Positions 46,993-57,368 of a DNA stretch of 64,000 nucleotides are shown one piece after another. Position numbers and translations under genes: made by a program. The notes under the pieces are model-generated. The model was not told the DNA's origin. It searched no databases and saw nothing but the letters and a program-made list of their open reading frames with translations. Origin of the DNA: Thraustochytrium sp. TN22. Its lineage: Eukaryota; Sar; Bigyra; Thraustochytrida; Thraustochytriidae. The stretch's first letter is position 1. Each line of letters starts with the position of its first letter. The stretch lies in contig JABLUY010000087.1 of NCBI GenBank assembly GCA_013306675.1, forward strand, positions 1 through 64,000, written 5' to 3'.

Positions 46993-48838
46993 CTAACTTG
47001 AAGCGGCTGATGACATGCAGCTTGACAATTGGATTGGGGGGAAAAAAGGCTTGTGCAGCATCATGTACAAAACACGTGCCGATCACGCTTTGGCACTGTC
47101 ACCACGCGCTTCACGCTCTTCCATTGTGCGAGCAACCCTGGCTGGCTGCAAGCTGCGCCGCTGAGTTTGTTGGACGGATGGCACAAGCCGGCCGACATCA
47201 GCACGAACAGAGACACCAACGTCGAGATGAAGCCAGCCGGCAGCCTGCTATGAGAACACCACGAGAACACTCTGAGGGCACTCTACGTCCGCTCAGAGTC
47301 GACACAGTATGGAACATTGGCTGAACACATCGGCCGATCCCTTGACTAGCACCGAAGCCTCGCGCCAGCGAGCATGCCCACCAGCAGATCTCCAACCCCG
47401 GCTACACGGGGGAAGGAATTCCACGCGGTGGCAGTACTAGAGCGACGAGCAGCAGCGTTCGCTCACAATATCTCTCTCTCCCCGCGTCCTCGGTTTGCCC
47501 ACGTGGGCGAACTGAGGCGCGGGGCTTTTTTCATTCATCTACTTTGACCGTCTACGAGTTACTTGAGTTGCCGCCCGCGTATTACACGCAAAAGAGTTCC
47601 TTCTTGCGCGAGCGACGAGACAGGGACAAGACGAAGACCACTTCTGTTCTGAAAGTCAAGCGTTCACGCAACACGCAACGATTGTGAGAGCTCGAGACAA
47701 CGGTAACCTGACAGCCAGCTGGTTGTTTTTGTTCATGTTGACATCGAGTCCTTGGTCACACGTGACGAGGACCGATCTGAGTGGGGCGAGTCCCGGGCGA
47801 CTGCTTCTTGCGGAGCTCGAAGTAGGCAGCAGTCTCCGGTTCGCGCGTGCAAAGGCACGGGCGTGCGAGAGGATAGCGCGATGTTGGGCCGCGCTGTGTC
47901 GGGCGGCACGGACGGGAGCGCAGGGGATGCTTCGCGGTCGCGCGGGTCGGCGCCGCCGTTGCTGCGTACGAGCAACTCGTTTGAGGCGAGCTCGCTTGTG
48001 CCGTCCGCGGCGCGCGGTGTGGCGGAGGAGGCCGAGCTGCGCTCGAGCTCTGGCGCGCACCGCATGCGGCTCTTAGCGCCAAGGCCGGCAGCGCGACCGG
48101 CAGCAGCGTGGCCAGCGCCAGCAGCGCCCGGCACAAGCAAGGGGGGGGGCAAGGCGGCGGACGAGCACACTGCGGCCGAGGGCGGGTGCTTGCGCCCGGG
48201 ACGAGCTGAGCTGAATTATCGACGAGGCTTGACCAGGTCCGAGGCGCCGCATTCGCACGTGCCCACATGCCGACACGCCCGTGGCACCCCGTGCAACGTC
48301 AGCGCGCGAGCGCACCGTCGCTGACCTCTCCTCGCTTGTCTCCGGGGCCGGAGCGCCGTTGCTGACCTCTCGTTCTCTTGTCCAACTTTTTCGGTCAATG
48401 TGGCGTCCCGGCGGCCGCTCCCCTCCCAGTGCCTGTCCCGCCGCCACGCCGGCCCGGGCAGGACGTGGGCCCCACAGCGGCCGCTGGTCGGTCCTGACGG
48501 TCTGGTCCGTCTGGTCCGTCTGGACTTTGCAGCCGCCGCCGGCATCTCTTGTCCGAGTCCAGCAGCTGCCCCACAGCGGCCGCTGGGAGGCCGACAGGCT
48601 GGGCGTCTTCCAACTGTGGTGCCCGCCGGCGCGTCCCGCCCGTGGCCGCGGGCGGAGGGCTGGATTGGGCTGTCTTTCCTACCGCTCCACTAGTGTGTGC
48701 AAGCTTACGCGCGCAGTCCGCATGTCCGCGAAGTGGCGGCGTAGGTTGCCCTTTCAGCACAGTACGCGGCAGGCGCTCGTCGCGCGGCAAATCGAAAATC
48801 TGTTTGTGCGGACCTCAGGCGCCCCCCCCCCCCCCACG
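46993..48838. other. Long spacer before sulfatase 4, no clear gene
   Basis: A 1.85 kb stretch. It holds the 12-base palindrome GCCCACGTGGGC (47497-47508, with a CACGTG core) after a CT-run, a GGGGGGGG tract near 48145, two CCCCACAGCGGCCGCTGG copies (about 48470 and 48570) and a run of 16 C just before the sulfatase 4 start (48820-48835). A forward frame from the ATG at 47881 gives a Ser/Ala/Arg-rich peptide of about 148 residues with no family, and I do not call it. Confidence 0.5.
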
Positions 48839-50316
48839 ATGGTCGCACAGCAATTCCTAGCATCGCTCGTTTTAACAGCGCTCGCCACGCAGGCAAAGGC
48901 TGCCGTGGGCAGCGTCGAAAAGCCCAACATCATCATCTACTACACGGATGACCAGGGCTACATGACCACGGCGGCGCAAACCCGGACCTGGTCGCCACGC
49001 CAGTCATGGCACGGCTAGCGGCTGAGGGGCTCAACCTTACGGATGGCCACAGCGCGTCGTCCATCTGCACGCCGTCGCGCTTCGGGCTGCTCACGGGCAG
49101 GCTGCCGAAGCGCGTGGCGAAGGCGTCCGCAGCCGCCACGCTCTACCGGAACCCGATTGTTCCGGCCGACATGCCGACACTGGCAAGCGCACTGGGCTCG
49201 GAGTACGCGACCGGTATGGTGGGCAAATGGCATCTTGGCATGGACATCCCGGGTTCCGTAGGGAATCGGGACTGGAATGCGGAAATCCAGGACGGCCCCG
49301 TCGATCGCGGCTTCGACGAGTCCTACGGCGTGCTCGCCTCGCTGAACTACGGCTTCCTCACATACATCGAGGACAACAAGGTTTCGGAGCCGGCCAGCAT
49401 GTGGACGCGCATGGAAAAAGTCCCCAAGGGCACTGTGGTCAAGTCGCGCTCGAGCATCGGAACCTACACCTTTCGCACGCCGGGCTCCAACTTGTATGGG
49501 CGCAAGTCCATCGAGGCGTGTGAAGGCTTTGATGAACACCACGTCATGGAGAGGCTCACGGACCGCGCGCTGCAGTTCATCGACGAGCACAACCACGAGC
49601 CGTTCTTCCTCTACTTCGCGGCCACCGGCCCGCATCACCCGGTGGCGCCACACCCCGCCTTCCAAGGCTCGACCGAGTTTGGCGCCTGGACCGATTTCCT
49701 GCAAGAGCTCGACTTCCGCGCTGGCCAGCTGCTGGACCGCCTCGACTACTGGGGAATTGGCAACAACACGCTCTTCATCTGGACCTCGGACAACGGGCCC
49801 GAGGTGATCATGGACGAGCTACTCAAGGCCGGCTTCCAGAGCAACGGCTTCGGCTTTAGGGGCCGCAAGCGCGACGTCTATGAGGGCGGCAACCGCGTGC
49901 CAATGCTGATGCGGTGGCCGAACGGCATTGTGGAGCCTGGGCGCTTGGTGACACGCGCCATCTCGCAGCTGGACCTTTTTGCCACCTTGGTTGAGGTGAC
50001 TGGTTTTGGAGCGGACGCGCTCAAGACGGACGGGTTTTCGTTCGCGAGCAGTTTTTCGAGCGCTGAGGACATTGTCCGGCCTCAGCCGCTCGTCATGGAG
50101 GATAAGAGAGGCAAACACATCGCGGTACGCTTCGGCAACCAAAAGATCATCCCGGGCCTCAAGGAGGCGTACGACCTGGAGGCCGACATGGGCGAGACCA
50201 CCAACATCTACCGCTGGAAGGGGGAACTGAGCAAAACGCGAAGAACCGAGGCGCAAACAATTCTCACCAACGTGCAGCGGCGGCCCGAATCGTGGTTTCT
50301 CGCGCAGCATTACTAA
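48839..50316 (+). pseudogene. Type I sulfatase 4, frameshifted
   Basis: Fourth tandem sulfatase. The ATG at 48839 opens a signal peptide (MVAQQFLASLVLTALATQA) and the catalytic start KPNIIIYYTDDQGY, in phase with its paralogues. Near 48962 one base is missing: paralogues read TAC-AAT-GAC, while this copy reads CTACATGACC. That moves the rest to another frame and meets a stop soon after. The remaining frame (49006-50316) is intact and carries ICTPSRFGLLTGR, GKWHLGMDIPG, ATGPHHPVAPHP and WTSDNGPEVI with a normal end (WFLAQHY). Because only one base is lost and all else is conserved, this is either a very young pseudogene or a sequence error. A 16-C run lies directly before the start, the kind of place where such errors arise. 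Confidence 0.85.
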
Positions 50317-50387
50317 TTCTAACGAAGAACATGATTGCTCACTTTGCTTTTGCTTGCAGCGTCCGCTCGTTCGTCCACGTGTCTTCC

Positions 50388-51560
50388 TCACAAAGCATCG
50401 GAGAGCTGCTCGAGGGTCACAGCAATAACCTTGTGAAAGTAGTGGTTCCAGAAGCGGTTTTTGGACACGTAGCGCGGGATGAGCTCGCGAAAGGGCGTGG
50501 CGAGGTTGGGGTCGAGGCCCCAGGCGGCCTGCATGGCGTCGCGGTCGCGCGCCGGGTCGAACTTGAAAGCGTTGGCGGCCTCGAAGAGCGGCGCCAGCGA
50601 GTCCGGCGTGGTGGGCGATGGCCGGTGCTCCTCGAGGTCGGTGAAGGTCTCGACGCGCGTTGAGAGCGCGAGCAAGCGCAGGCGCAGCGTGGGCCAAAAT
50701 GTGTCTGGCAGGCCGGAGGTGCGGCGCGAGGCGATCTCCTCGAGCACGAGGCTGAGCAAGGTGGGCGAGGAGAGGCGCAGCACGCCCATGACAAGCTTCT
50801 GGTCCGCCTCCGCGGACTCGGGTGAGGCGGGCTCTCCCTCGGCCTCGACGGCCCTCCTGAGCGCGGCGGGCTTGGGCGGCAGGTAAGGCTTGGCCGGCTT
50901 GGCGCGGCCCACAAAGCGCGCGAGATCGGCGTAGGATTCAAAGTACAAGCCGGAGAGCTGGTCGGCGGAGGCCTCAAAGTCCGCGCGGCCCACGGCAAAG
51001 TGGCCGCTCGAGACGTCCTGTGTGGCGGTGCGGCGGCGCGCGGCGCGCACGAGCTCGCTGGCGTCGGGGCCGAGGCCCTCGAGCAGCCAGACGCGCAGGC
51101 GCGCCACGTGCGTAAAGTAGTTCTTGAAGAAGGCGCTTTCCGCGAGGTGGCCGGCCCGCACGAGCTGCGGCTTGACGCGCGACACGCGCGGGTCCAGCTC
51201 GCAGGCCGCCAGCGCCGCCTCTCGGTCCAGCGGGTCGCGCAGGTCGAAGGCGAACCCCGTCGCCGCCGTGGCGTGCACCACGCCCGGGTCCGGCTGTTGG
51301 AAGGGCGCGAACCGCATCACCTTGCCCTCCTCGGGCGCCGTCAGCGCCCGCACCTTGTCCGCAAATTCTCTCGCGCGGGCTGCGTCGCGCGCCAGCGCCT
51401 CGCGCACCCACGCCTCCTCCGGCACCTCCTGCAGGTCGCCGTGGAAGCGCAGCAGCCTCGTCAGCGCCTCCTGCGCGCCGCCGCCCGCCCCCGCCGCCGC
51501 CGCCGCCGCCGCCGCCGCGGCGGCGTCGCCCTCGGCCTCGCCGGACTGGGCCGCGCCCAT
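50388..51560 (-). CDS. Tandem BSD-domain protein
   Basis: 390 residues from the ATG at 51558-51560. The N-terminus MGAAQSG with Gly2 could be N-myristoylated and is followed by a poly-Ala run from GCC repeats. Two BSD-like modules are visible: about residues 105-157 ([16 protein letters not shown], then [12 protein letters not shown]) and 331-390 ([20 protein letters not shown], then FWNHYFHKV). Both end in the F-W/F-x-x-Y-F-x-x-V signature of BSD domains found in TFIIH p62, BSDC1 and synapse-associated proteins. The role is not known for this architecture; chromatin or membrane trafficking are both possible. Convergent with sulfatase 4 and divergent from PPIH, with 274 bases between the starts. 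Confidence 0.75.
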   Translation of the reverse strand: MGAAQSGEAEGDAAAAAAAAAAAGAGGGAQEALTRLLRFHGDLQEVPEEAWVREALARDAARAREFADKVRALTAPEEGKVMRFAPFQQPDPGVVHATAATGFAFDLRDPLDREAALAACELDPRVSRVKPQLVRAGHLAESAFFKNYFTHVARLRVWLLEGLGPDASELVRAARRRTATQDVSSGHFAVGRADFEASADQLSGLYFESYADLARFVGRAKPAKPYLPPKPAALRRAVEAEGEPASPESAEADQKLVMGVLRLSSPTLLSLVLEEIASRRTSGLPDTFWPTLRLRLLALSTRVETFTDLEEHRPSPTTPDSLAPLFEAANAFKFDPARDRDAMQAAWGLDPNLATPFRELIPRYVSKNRFWNHYFHKVIAVTLEQLSDAL

Positions 51561-51834
51561 GCTCGCTCCGCGCCGGGCCCGCGTCCGAGGCGTGGGCGGG
51601 GCGGGTTTGGTCGGCGTCCGCGGCGGCGTCGGCGGAGTCGCCGCGCGTGGTCGCCTCCTGCTCGACGTTGCCGCGCCGCGAGTTTGCCCATTCTGTCCGC
51701 GCGAGCGGGGCCGCGCCGGGGCGAAGCGCGCGCCGCGAGGGCAGAGCCGCGGCGTCCACTGCGCGTGGCGCGGGCGGCGCGGCGCGGGCGGCGCGGCGCG
51801 GCGCGGCGCGGCGCGGGCGGGGAGGCGCGGCGGG

Positions 51835-52383
51835 ATGGACCCGCTGCTGGCGGCGGCGCTGAAGCGCGGCAACCCGGTGGTGTTTTTTGACGTGGCCGTG
51901 GGCGGCCAGCCGCAGGGCAGGCTGCGCTTCGAGCTGCGCAAGGACGTCGTGCCGCGCACGGCGGAGAACTTCAGGCAGCTGTGCACGGGCGAGCTGCGCA
52001 AGGACGGCTTCCCGGTAGGGTACAAGGGGAGCAAGCTGCACCGCATCATTAAGGACTTTATGGTGCAGGGCGGAGACTTTATCAACGGCGACGGCACGGG
52101 CAGCACGTCCATTTACGGCACGCGCTTCGACGACGAGAACTTTCAGCTCAAGCACACCGAGGCCGGCCTGCTGTCCATGGCCAACTCGGGTCCCAACACG
52201 AACGGCTGTCAGTTCTTCATCACCTGCGCCAAGTGCGAGTGGCTCGACGGCAAGCACGTTGTCTTTGGCAAGCTGCTCCCAGATCCGGAGGCTACCGTTC
52301 TGCTCAAGAAGTTGGAGAATGTGCGCACCAAGGCGCAGATGCCGCAGCTTGAGTGTCTCATCACAGAGTGTGGCGAGCTATGA
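51835..52383 (+). CDS. PPIH: Cyclophilin H, U4/U6 snRNP-associated
   Basis: Peptidyl-prolyl isomerase of 182 residues. It aligns with human PPIH nearly end to end: [39 protein letters not shown], the [10 protein letters not shown] loop, [20 protein letters not shown] and [13 protein letters not shown]-like [13 protein letters not shown]. The family-specific insert [11 protein letters not shown] separates it from cyclophilin A. Active-site Arg ([12 protein letters not shown]) and Trp (EWLDGKHV) are kept. In other eukaryotes it binds PRPF4 in the tri-snRNP; with EFTUD2 it is the second splicing gene in the window. ATG at 51835 follows a GGCGC pentamer array. No intron. Confidence 0.95.
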   Translation: MDPLLAAALKRGNPVVFFDVAVGGQPQGRLRFELRKDVVPRTAENFRQLCTGELRKDGFPVGYKGSKLHRIIKDFMVQGGDFINGDGTGSTSIYGTRFDDENFQLKHTEAGLLSMANSGPNTNGCQFFITCAKCEWLDGKHVVFGKLLPDPEATVLLKKLENVRTKAQMPQLECLITECGEL

Positions 52384-52824
52384 GGCGTGCTGGCACAGGC
52401 AATGGTAAAAAAGTATGAAACTGAACTTTTCTGATCATGGATCAGCTGCTTTGGCAGCAGCAGTAGCAGCAGACGGACATTTTCGCTCCGTCCTCCCTCT
52501 GACACAGAGAGTAAGAGAGAGAGAGACAGAGAGAGAGAGAGAAGAAGAAGAAGATGCGGGTCCGGCGCGGCTCAGCAAACGACTCTTCTCCACTCTGGCG
52601 GCCCTGCCCCTTTTGGTACTCCCTGCTTCCGTCGCTTCACGCCTTACCGTCTGACCGTTTGTCCTCTTCGTCTTCGCGTGTCTTCGGTGGTCTCCCCGTT
52701 TTCATCCTCATTCACATCCTCCTTCTCCTTCTCATCATCGCTGTCGTGCGATGTCGTCGTCGTCGTCTCGTTCCCCTTGGAGGTGAGAACGCCCCGATTG
52801 TGAGTTGGACATGTGTGTATGTGC
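52384..52824. other. Convergent 3' region of PPIH and PP2C
   Basis: No gene seen. Contains GAGAGA and GAAGAA purine repeats (52508-52552) and T/C-rich stretches to 52760, typical of untranslated sequence. Confidence 0.45.
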
Positions 52825-54093
52825 TCACACCACGTAGCAGAGTATAGCAGTCATGTTGTCGGCCTGGTTGCCGAAGTGTGCGTGCGCGAGGCGCATGTTG
52901 ACGCTCATGAGGGCCTGGGCGGAGGGCTTGCAATCGCCAGTCTTGACGGCGGGCGAGACCAGGTCGTCGCGCAGTGCCTCGAGGACCACGTCCGGGTACT
53001 TGAAGTTGTCCCAGACGCCGTCGGTGCAGACGAGCAGGCAGGACGGGCCGGAAGCGAGCTTGTGGAGGTCGCCAAGGTTCATGTCGCGGACCTCCGGGAC
53101 GCAGCTGACGCCAAAGCTGTTGAGGTGGTAGTCGGCGAGCGAGCGCGTGAAGGCGAGCGCGTCCTGAAAGCGCGCAAGCGGGCTGGGCGGCGTGGTGACG
53201 AGCGTGGCAAACTCGCTGCGCACGTTTTTAAAGTAGGAGCCGCTGTTGGTGCGCTTGATGCGGTCAAAGTTGTCCTCGTCGACTTCGAAGATGGGCGGAC
53301 AGGTGGCCTTGCTCATGGAAGAGGCGTCGTAGACAAAGCGCAGCTGCGGCATGCGGCCCGTCTCGTCGGGACGGAACTCGCGGATGCGGCGGAACTCAGA
53401 CTCGCTCTCGGGCGAGTGCTCGGCCGAGAGCTCCTCGAAGAGCGCGTGGCCGTCGGCGTCGAGGCCGCCCCAGAGCGCCGTGGAGTCGCCGACGTTGGCC
53501 ACGATCATGCGGTCGCTGCCGCCGAAGACGATGACTACAGTCGCGGTCGTCCCCCCATGTGTACAGGACCACGAGCTCGCGCTTGTCTTCCGTTTGATCA
53601 AATAGCCCTCCTCGGTCTCTTGCACCTGCCAGCCGGCCTTCTCGTACTTCTCGCGGAAGCGCACGCGGATGGCGTCGTGCGCGGCCTGGAAGACCTCCGT
53701 CAGCGTGCGTTCTGGGTCCTCCGACACGCGCTCAATCACCTTGGACTGGCCCAGGTGCTCGCGGAAGGTGTTGCGCGCCACCTCGGCCGCCAGCTCGCCC
53801 AGCTCGCGCCCGTGCCCGTCAAAGACCGCCATGACCAGGTGCTGGTCCACCATGAAGAAGTCGAACTTGTCCTGGTTCACCGCGCCGCCGCCAATGTCCG
53901 TGGCGGCCGCGGCCAGCAGCCGCACGCCCACGTGGCCCTCGCCGGCGCTGCCCGCCGCGCCCTTGCTCGCGCTGCCGGGCTCCTCCTCGCCGCCCAGGGC
54001 CGCCAGGTCGTCCGCGAACTGGTCAAAGTGCGACGTCAGCTGCCGCGTGAGCGGCGCCGGCGCCTTCACCGCGGACGCCTCATCCTCCTCCAT
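52825..54093 (-). CDS. PP2C-type protein phosphatase
   Basis: Mg/Mn-dependent Ser/Thr phosphatase, about 422 residues from the ATG at 54091-54093. Motifs: NQDKFDFF, VFDGHGRELGELAAEVARN (metal-binding Asp in DGH), HGGTTATVVIV in place of the usual SGTTA, MIVANVGDSTA, VCTDGVWDN and the C-terminal ADNMTAILCYV. Metal ligands appear complete. The insert between VGDST and the last motifs is long and charged. The open frame continues upstream through a GTG at 54183 and a G+C repeat region without any ATG, so either translation begins at 54093 or a first exon lies upstream. Targets unknown. Confidence 0.88.
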   Translation of the reverse strand: MEEDEASAVKAPAPLTRQLTSHFDQFADDLAALGGEEEPGSASKGAAGSAGEGHVGVRLLAAAATDIGGGAVNQDKFDFFMVDQHLVMAVFDGHGRELGELAAEVARNTFREHLGQSKVIERVSEDPERTLTEVFQAAHDAIRVRFREKYEKAGWQVQETEEGYLIKRKTSASSWSCTHGGTTATVVIVFGGSDRMIVANVGDSTALWGGLDADGHALFEELSAEHSPESESEFRRIREFRPDETGRMPQLRFVYDASSMSKATCPPIFEVDEDNFDRIKRTNSGSYFKNVRSEFATLVTTPPSPLARFQDALAFTRSLADYHLNSFGVSCVPEVRDMNLGDLHKLASGPSCLLVCTDGVWDNFKYPDVVLEALRDDLVSPAVKTGDCKPSAQALMSVNMRLAHAHFGNQADNMTAILCYVV

Positions 54094-55911
54094 CGCGCTC
54101 GCCTTGGCGTTCGCGCCGCTGCTCTCGTCTCCCTTGCTGCTGCTGCTGCCGCTCTTTCTGCGCGACGCCACGCGCTGCAGCACGCTGCGCAGGCCTCTGC
54201 GCTGCTGCCGCGGCTGCTTTTCGTCCTCGCGCGCGCCCGCCGCGCGCTCCGCCGCGCTCTCGGCTTCGCGCTCGCCCGCGGCGCCCGCGGCGCCCGCCTG
54301 GGAAATGTTGCTCGAGGCGCTCCCGCGCCGCCGCTGACCGCCGCGCCGCGCCGCGCCTCGCCGCGCCGCGCCGCGCCGCGCCGCGCTGCGCCGCGCCGCG
54401 CTGCGCCGCGCTGCGCCGCGCCGCCGCCGCCGCCGCGCGCCCGCCCGCCCGCCCGCCGCGCGCGCGCAATTTGCTTTGCCCGGCCTCGCGCGCTCTGCCT
54501 TGATTTGATTTGATTTGAATTCGCCGCCGCTCGATCACCTGGCGGCTGCTCCGGCAGCCAGGTCAGGATCGCCCTTCGCCCACTTGCGCGGCCCGTACAC
54601 GCCCTTGCCGCGCCGCTTCGCGCCCTTGCGCGCGCGCGCCGCAAGTCGGCTATCCGCGCGCCGCGCCGCCCCGGACCTCCGCCGCCGCCCCGGATTTCCG
54701 CCGCCGCCGCCGCCGCCGCGGCCCGCCCGGCCGCGCCGACTGCTACGCGCGAGGCTAGGAGGCGCGCCCGCCGCCGGCGTCCACGGCTTGACGTGCGCCC
54801 GGCTTCGCCTGCGCGCGCCTGACCGGAGCGCCGCGCAGGGCGGCGCCAAGCTGCCAGCACAGGCCTGGCATGTCAAGGGAAAAAAATATCTGCGAGTGCC
54901 GGGATCGACGCCGCGGCCGTTTGCGCGCATCAAGCCCGTCATGACGGACGAGGACTTGGAGTCTTGGAGCAGAGCAGAGCAGGGCAGAGCAGAGCAGAGC
55001 AGAGCAGGGCGACCGTGACGAGGACGGCAACCGGGACTACAGCTTGAACGATGAAAGTCAGACGCGGTCAGACGCGGTCAGACGTGCGCAGACTCGGAAG
55101 GAGGCTTGCAATGGTCGATGCCGTGCTGAGTGCTCAGCTCAGGCTTGTCATGGCAATGTTTACTACAAGACGGCCATGCGAAGCTCGGCAAGCGCCAGTG
55201 CAGACGGCCCGTAAGAGACTTGCTCGTGCGACCGTGCGAGTTCGTGGACCGCTGCATGTCGTCCTTGACTCGTGCCAGAGTCATGCGTATTTCGATCATC
55301 TCTCACATTGGCAGGCTCCGGGGGGGGCAAGCCCGGCAAGAGACACACGTCCGGCCTTTTTGCTCGAACCCCGCCAGGTCGTCCACCACGCCCGCCCCGT
55401 CCACCACGCCGCCCTGCGCAGCGGCGCACTCCAGCACAGCCTCAGAGCGACCCTGCCTCAGAGCGACCCAGGTATGTTGATAGCAGTCCAACCTGCAGAC
55501 CTCCACGGCACGCCGCCCGCCTCGGCCTGCAGCCTGCAGCCTGCAGCCTGCAGCAAGCAAGCTCCGCCGTGGGCAAGGCTTGCAAGAGCTCCGCTCTCCC
55601 GCGCTCCGGGCGCGCAATGCGCGGCTTCAGGTTGCGCCACGGCCGCGAGTCTGGCACAAGCGGCATTTGTAGACCGGGACACGCGCGGGCCGTCCCTCGA
55701 AGGGAAGACTGATTCGATCCCAGTCTCCGCGGCATTCGCCCAACCCACGCTCCGGTCGGCGCGCTCGGCGGCGGCGGCGGCGACGGCGGCGAGCGGCGGC
55801 GGCGGCGGCGGCGCACGGCGGAGAGCCCGGCTCCCGAGCGGCGGCTCCCGCGGCGGCAGCGGCAGCCGAGCCGAGCAGAGCAGAGCAGAGCCTCGAGAGC
55901 GCGCCAAGAGA
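54094..55911. other. Long stretch with repeats and one orphan exon-like piece
   Basis: A CGCCG / CGCGC pentamer array (54335-54430), GATTT repeats (54503-54520), CAGACGCGGT repeats (55058-55085), GCAGCCT repeats (55525-55555) and an AGAGC run near 55872-55892 fill much of this 1.8 kb. A coding-like piece around 54862-55214 is reported separately. Otherwise I see no gene before the dehydrogenase at 55912. Confidence 0.5.
54862..55214 (+). other. Orphan coding-like piece split by an AGAGC repeat
   Basis: From an AG acceptor-like site at about 54861 the frame reads AWHVKGKKYLRVPGSTPRPF and then IKPVMTDEDLESW, which looks like real protein. It then runs into an (AGAGC)n array (about 54964-55008). 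Just after the array another frame reads DRDEDGNRDYSLNDESQ and stays open to TAA at 55212-55214. An expanded repeat may have shifted the frame, or an intron may be present. No family recognised. It could be an exon of an unseen gene or a decayed remnant. Confidence 0.2.
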
Positions 55912-57168
55912 ATGCTGGGCTCCTCCGTTCGGACCGGCGCGGTGGCGCTGCGGCGCACGGCGGCGGCGCGCGGCGCGACGCGCGCCTTGGGCACGGCGGC
56001 GTTTGACATTTACAACCCGACCGAGGAGCACCGCGCGCTGCGGCAGATGGTGCGCAAGTTCGCCGAGGACGAGGTGGACCCGCAGGCGCTGCAGTACAAC
56101 CGCGAGGAGCGCTTCAACATGGAGCTCTTCCGCAAGCTGGGCGACCTGGGCCTGCTCGGCCTCACGGTGCCGACCGAGTACGGCGGCTCCGGCATGGACT
56201 GCTCGGCGGTGTGCACGGTGCACGAGGAGCTTTCGGCGGCCGACCCGGCGTTTTGCCTCAGCTACCTGGCGCACTCGCTTCTCTTCGTCAACAACCTGAC
56301 GCGCAATGGCAACGAGGAGCAGAAGCAGCGCATCCTGCCAGACGCCTGCTCCGGCGCGCTCATCGGCGGCATGGGCATGTCCGAGCCCAACTTTGGCACC
56401 GACGTCCTCGGCATGCAGACCTCGGCCGTCAAGGACGGCGACGACTGGGTGCTCAAGGGCTCCAAGATGTGGATCACCAACGGCTGCGTCGACGACACCA
56501 CGCTCGGCGACGTCTTTTTGGTCTACGCGCGCACCGGCCCCAAGGCCATCTCGCTCTTCCTCGTCGAAAAGGGCATGCCGGGCTTCAGCCTCGGCCAGCG
56601 CATCAAGGACAAGCTCGGCATGCGCGCCAGCGCCACGGCTGAGCTCGTCTTTGACGACGTGCGCGTGCCGGCCGCCAACCTCGTCGGCGAGGAGGGCGGC
56701 GCCGTGCTCTGCATGATGCGCAACCTCGAGGTTGAGCGTATCGCGCTCGGCGCCATGAGCTGCGGCATCGCGCGCCGCAGCTTTGAGGTCATGAACCAGT
56801 ACGCCAAGGACCGCATCGCCTTCGGCCAGCCGCTCACCCAGTTCGGCCAGATCCAGCGCTACATTGGCGAGAGCTACGCGCACTACATGGCCGGCCGCGC
56901 CTACACCTACGACGTCGCGCAGCGCGTCGACCTCGACGACTCTGGCCACCGCCTCGAGACCGACGGCGTCAAGCTCTTCACTACCGCCATGGGCAAGATG
57001 GTCGCCGACAACGCCATTCAGGTTCTCGGTGGCGCCGGCTACACTGGCGACTACCAGGTCGAGCGCCTCTGGCGCGACGCCAAGCTCCTCGAGATTGGAG
57101 GCGGCACCCTCGAGTCCCACCAGAAGAACATGGTGCGCGAGCTCACCAAGGTCTCCACCATCGAGTGA
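55912..57168 (+). CDS. IVD: Isovaleryl-CoA dehydrogenase, mitochondrial
   Basis: FAD enzyme of leucine breakdown, oxidising isovaleryl-CoA to 3-methylcrotonyl-CoA and passing electrons to ETF. 418 residues. The first 28 (MLGSSVRTGAVALRRTAAAR) are Arg/Ala-rich with no acids, a mitochondrial presequence. Acyl-CoA dehydrogenase blocks follow: GLLGLTVPTEYGGSGMDCSA, MSEPNFGTDVLGM, KMWITNG, and GGAGYTGDYQVERLWRDAK. The usual C-terminal catalytic Glu site reads LLEIGGGTLESH, without the Glu of medium-chain enzymes; isovaleryl-CoA dehydrogenases instead use a Glu in the segment corresponding to NLEVERIAL here. That supports the isovaleryl assignment over short-chain enzymes. ATG 55912 follows an AGAGC run. 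No intron. Confidence 0.88.
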   Translation: MLGSSVRTGAVALRRTAAARGATRALGTAAFDIYNPTEEHRALRQMVRKFAEDEVDPQALQYNREERFNMELFRKLGDLGLLGLTVPTEYGGSGMDCSAVCTVHEELSAADPAFCLSYLAHSLLFVNNLTRNGNEEQKQRILPDACSGALIGGMGMSEPNFGTDVLGMQTSAVKDGDDWVLKGSKMWITNGCVDDTTLGDVFLVYARTGPKAISLFLVEKGMPGFSLGQRIKDKLGMRASATAELVFDDVRVPAANLVGEEGGAVLCMMRNLEVERIALGAMSCGIARRSFEVMNQYAKDRIAFGQPLTQFGQIQRYIGESYAHYMAGRAYTYDVAQRVDLDDSGHRLETDGVKLFTTAMGKMVADNAIQVLGGAGYTGDYQVERLWRDAKLLEIGGGTLESHQKNMVRELTKVSTIE

Positions 57169-57368
57169 GTTCTGATAAAAACTCACTCTGCACGCACTGT
57201 CAATGCGCATCATCGTCAGCATCAGCACCATCATCTTTTTTTTTATGTGAGGTGAGCCACGCAACCGCTTGCGAGCGGAGGAATTGGCGCACCGTCCTGA
57301 CACGCGAGCTCGCCAAGCTCTTCATCAGCTCTTCGTCAGCTCTTACAGACTTGTACATGTGCGCGCCT

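Noticed and set aside
47684-48324. Coding frames in the spacer before sulfatase 4
   Set aside because: Three overlapping frames are open on both strands, with Ser/Ala/Arg-rich sequence and no motif.
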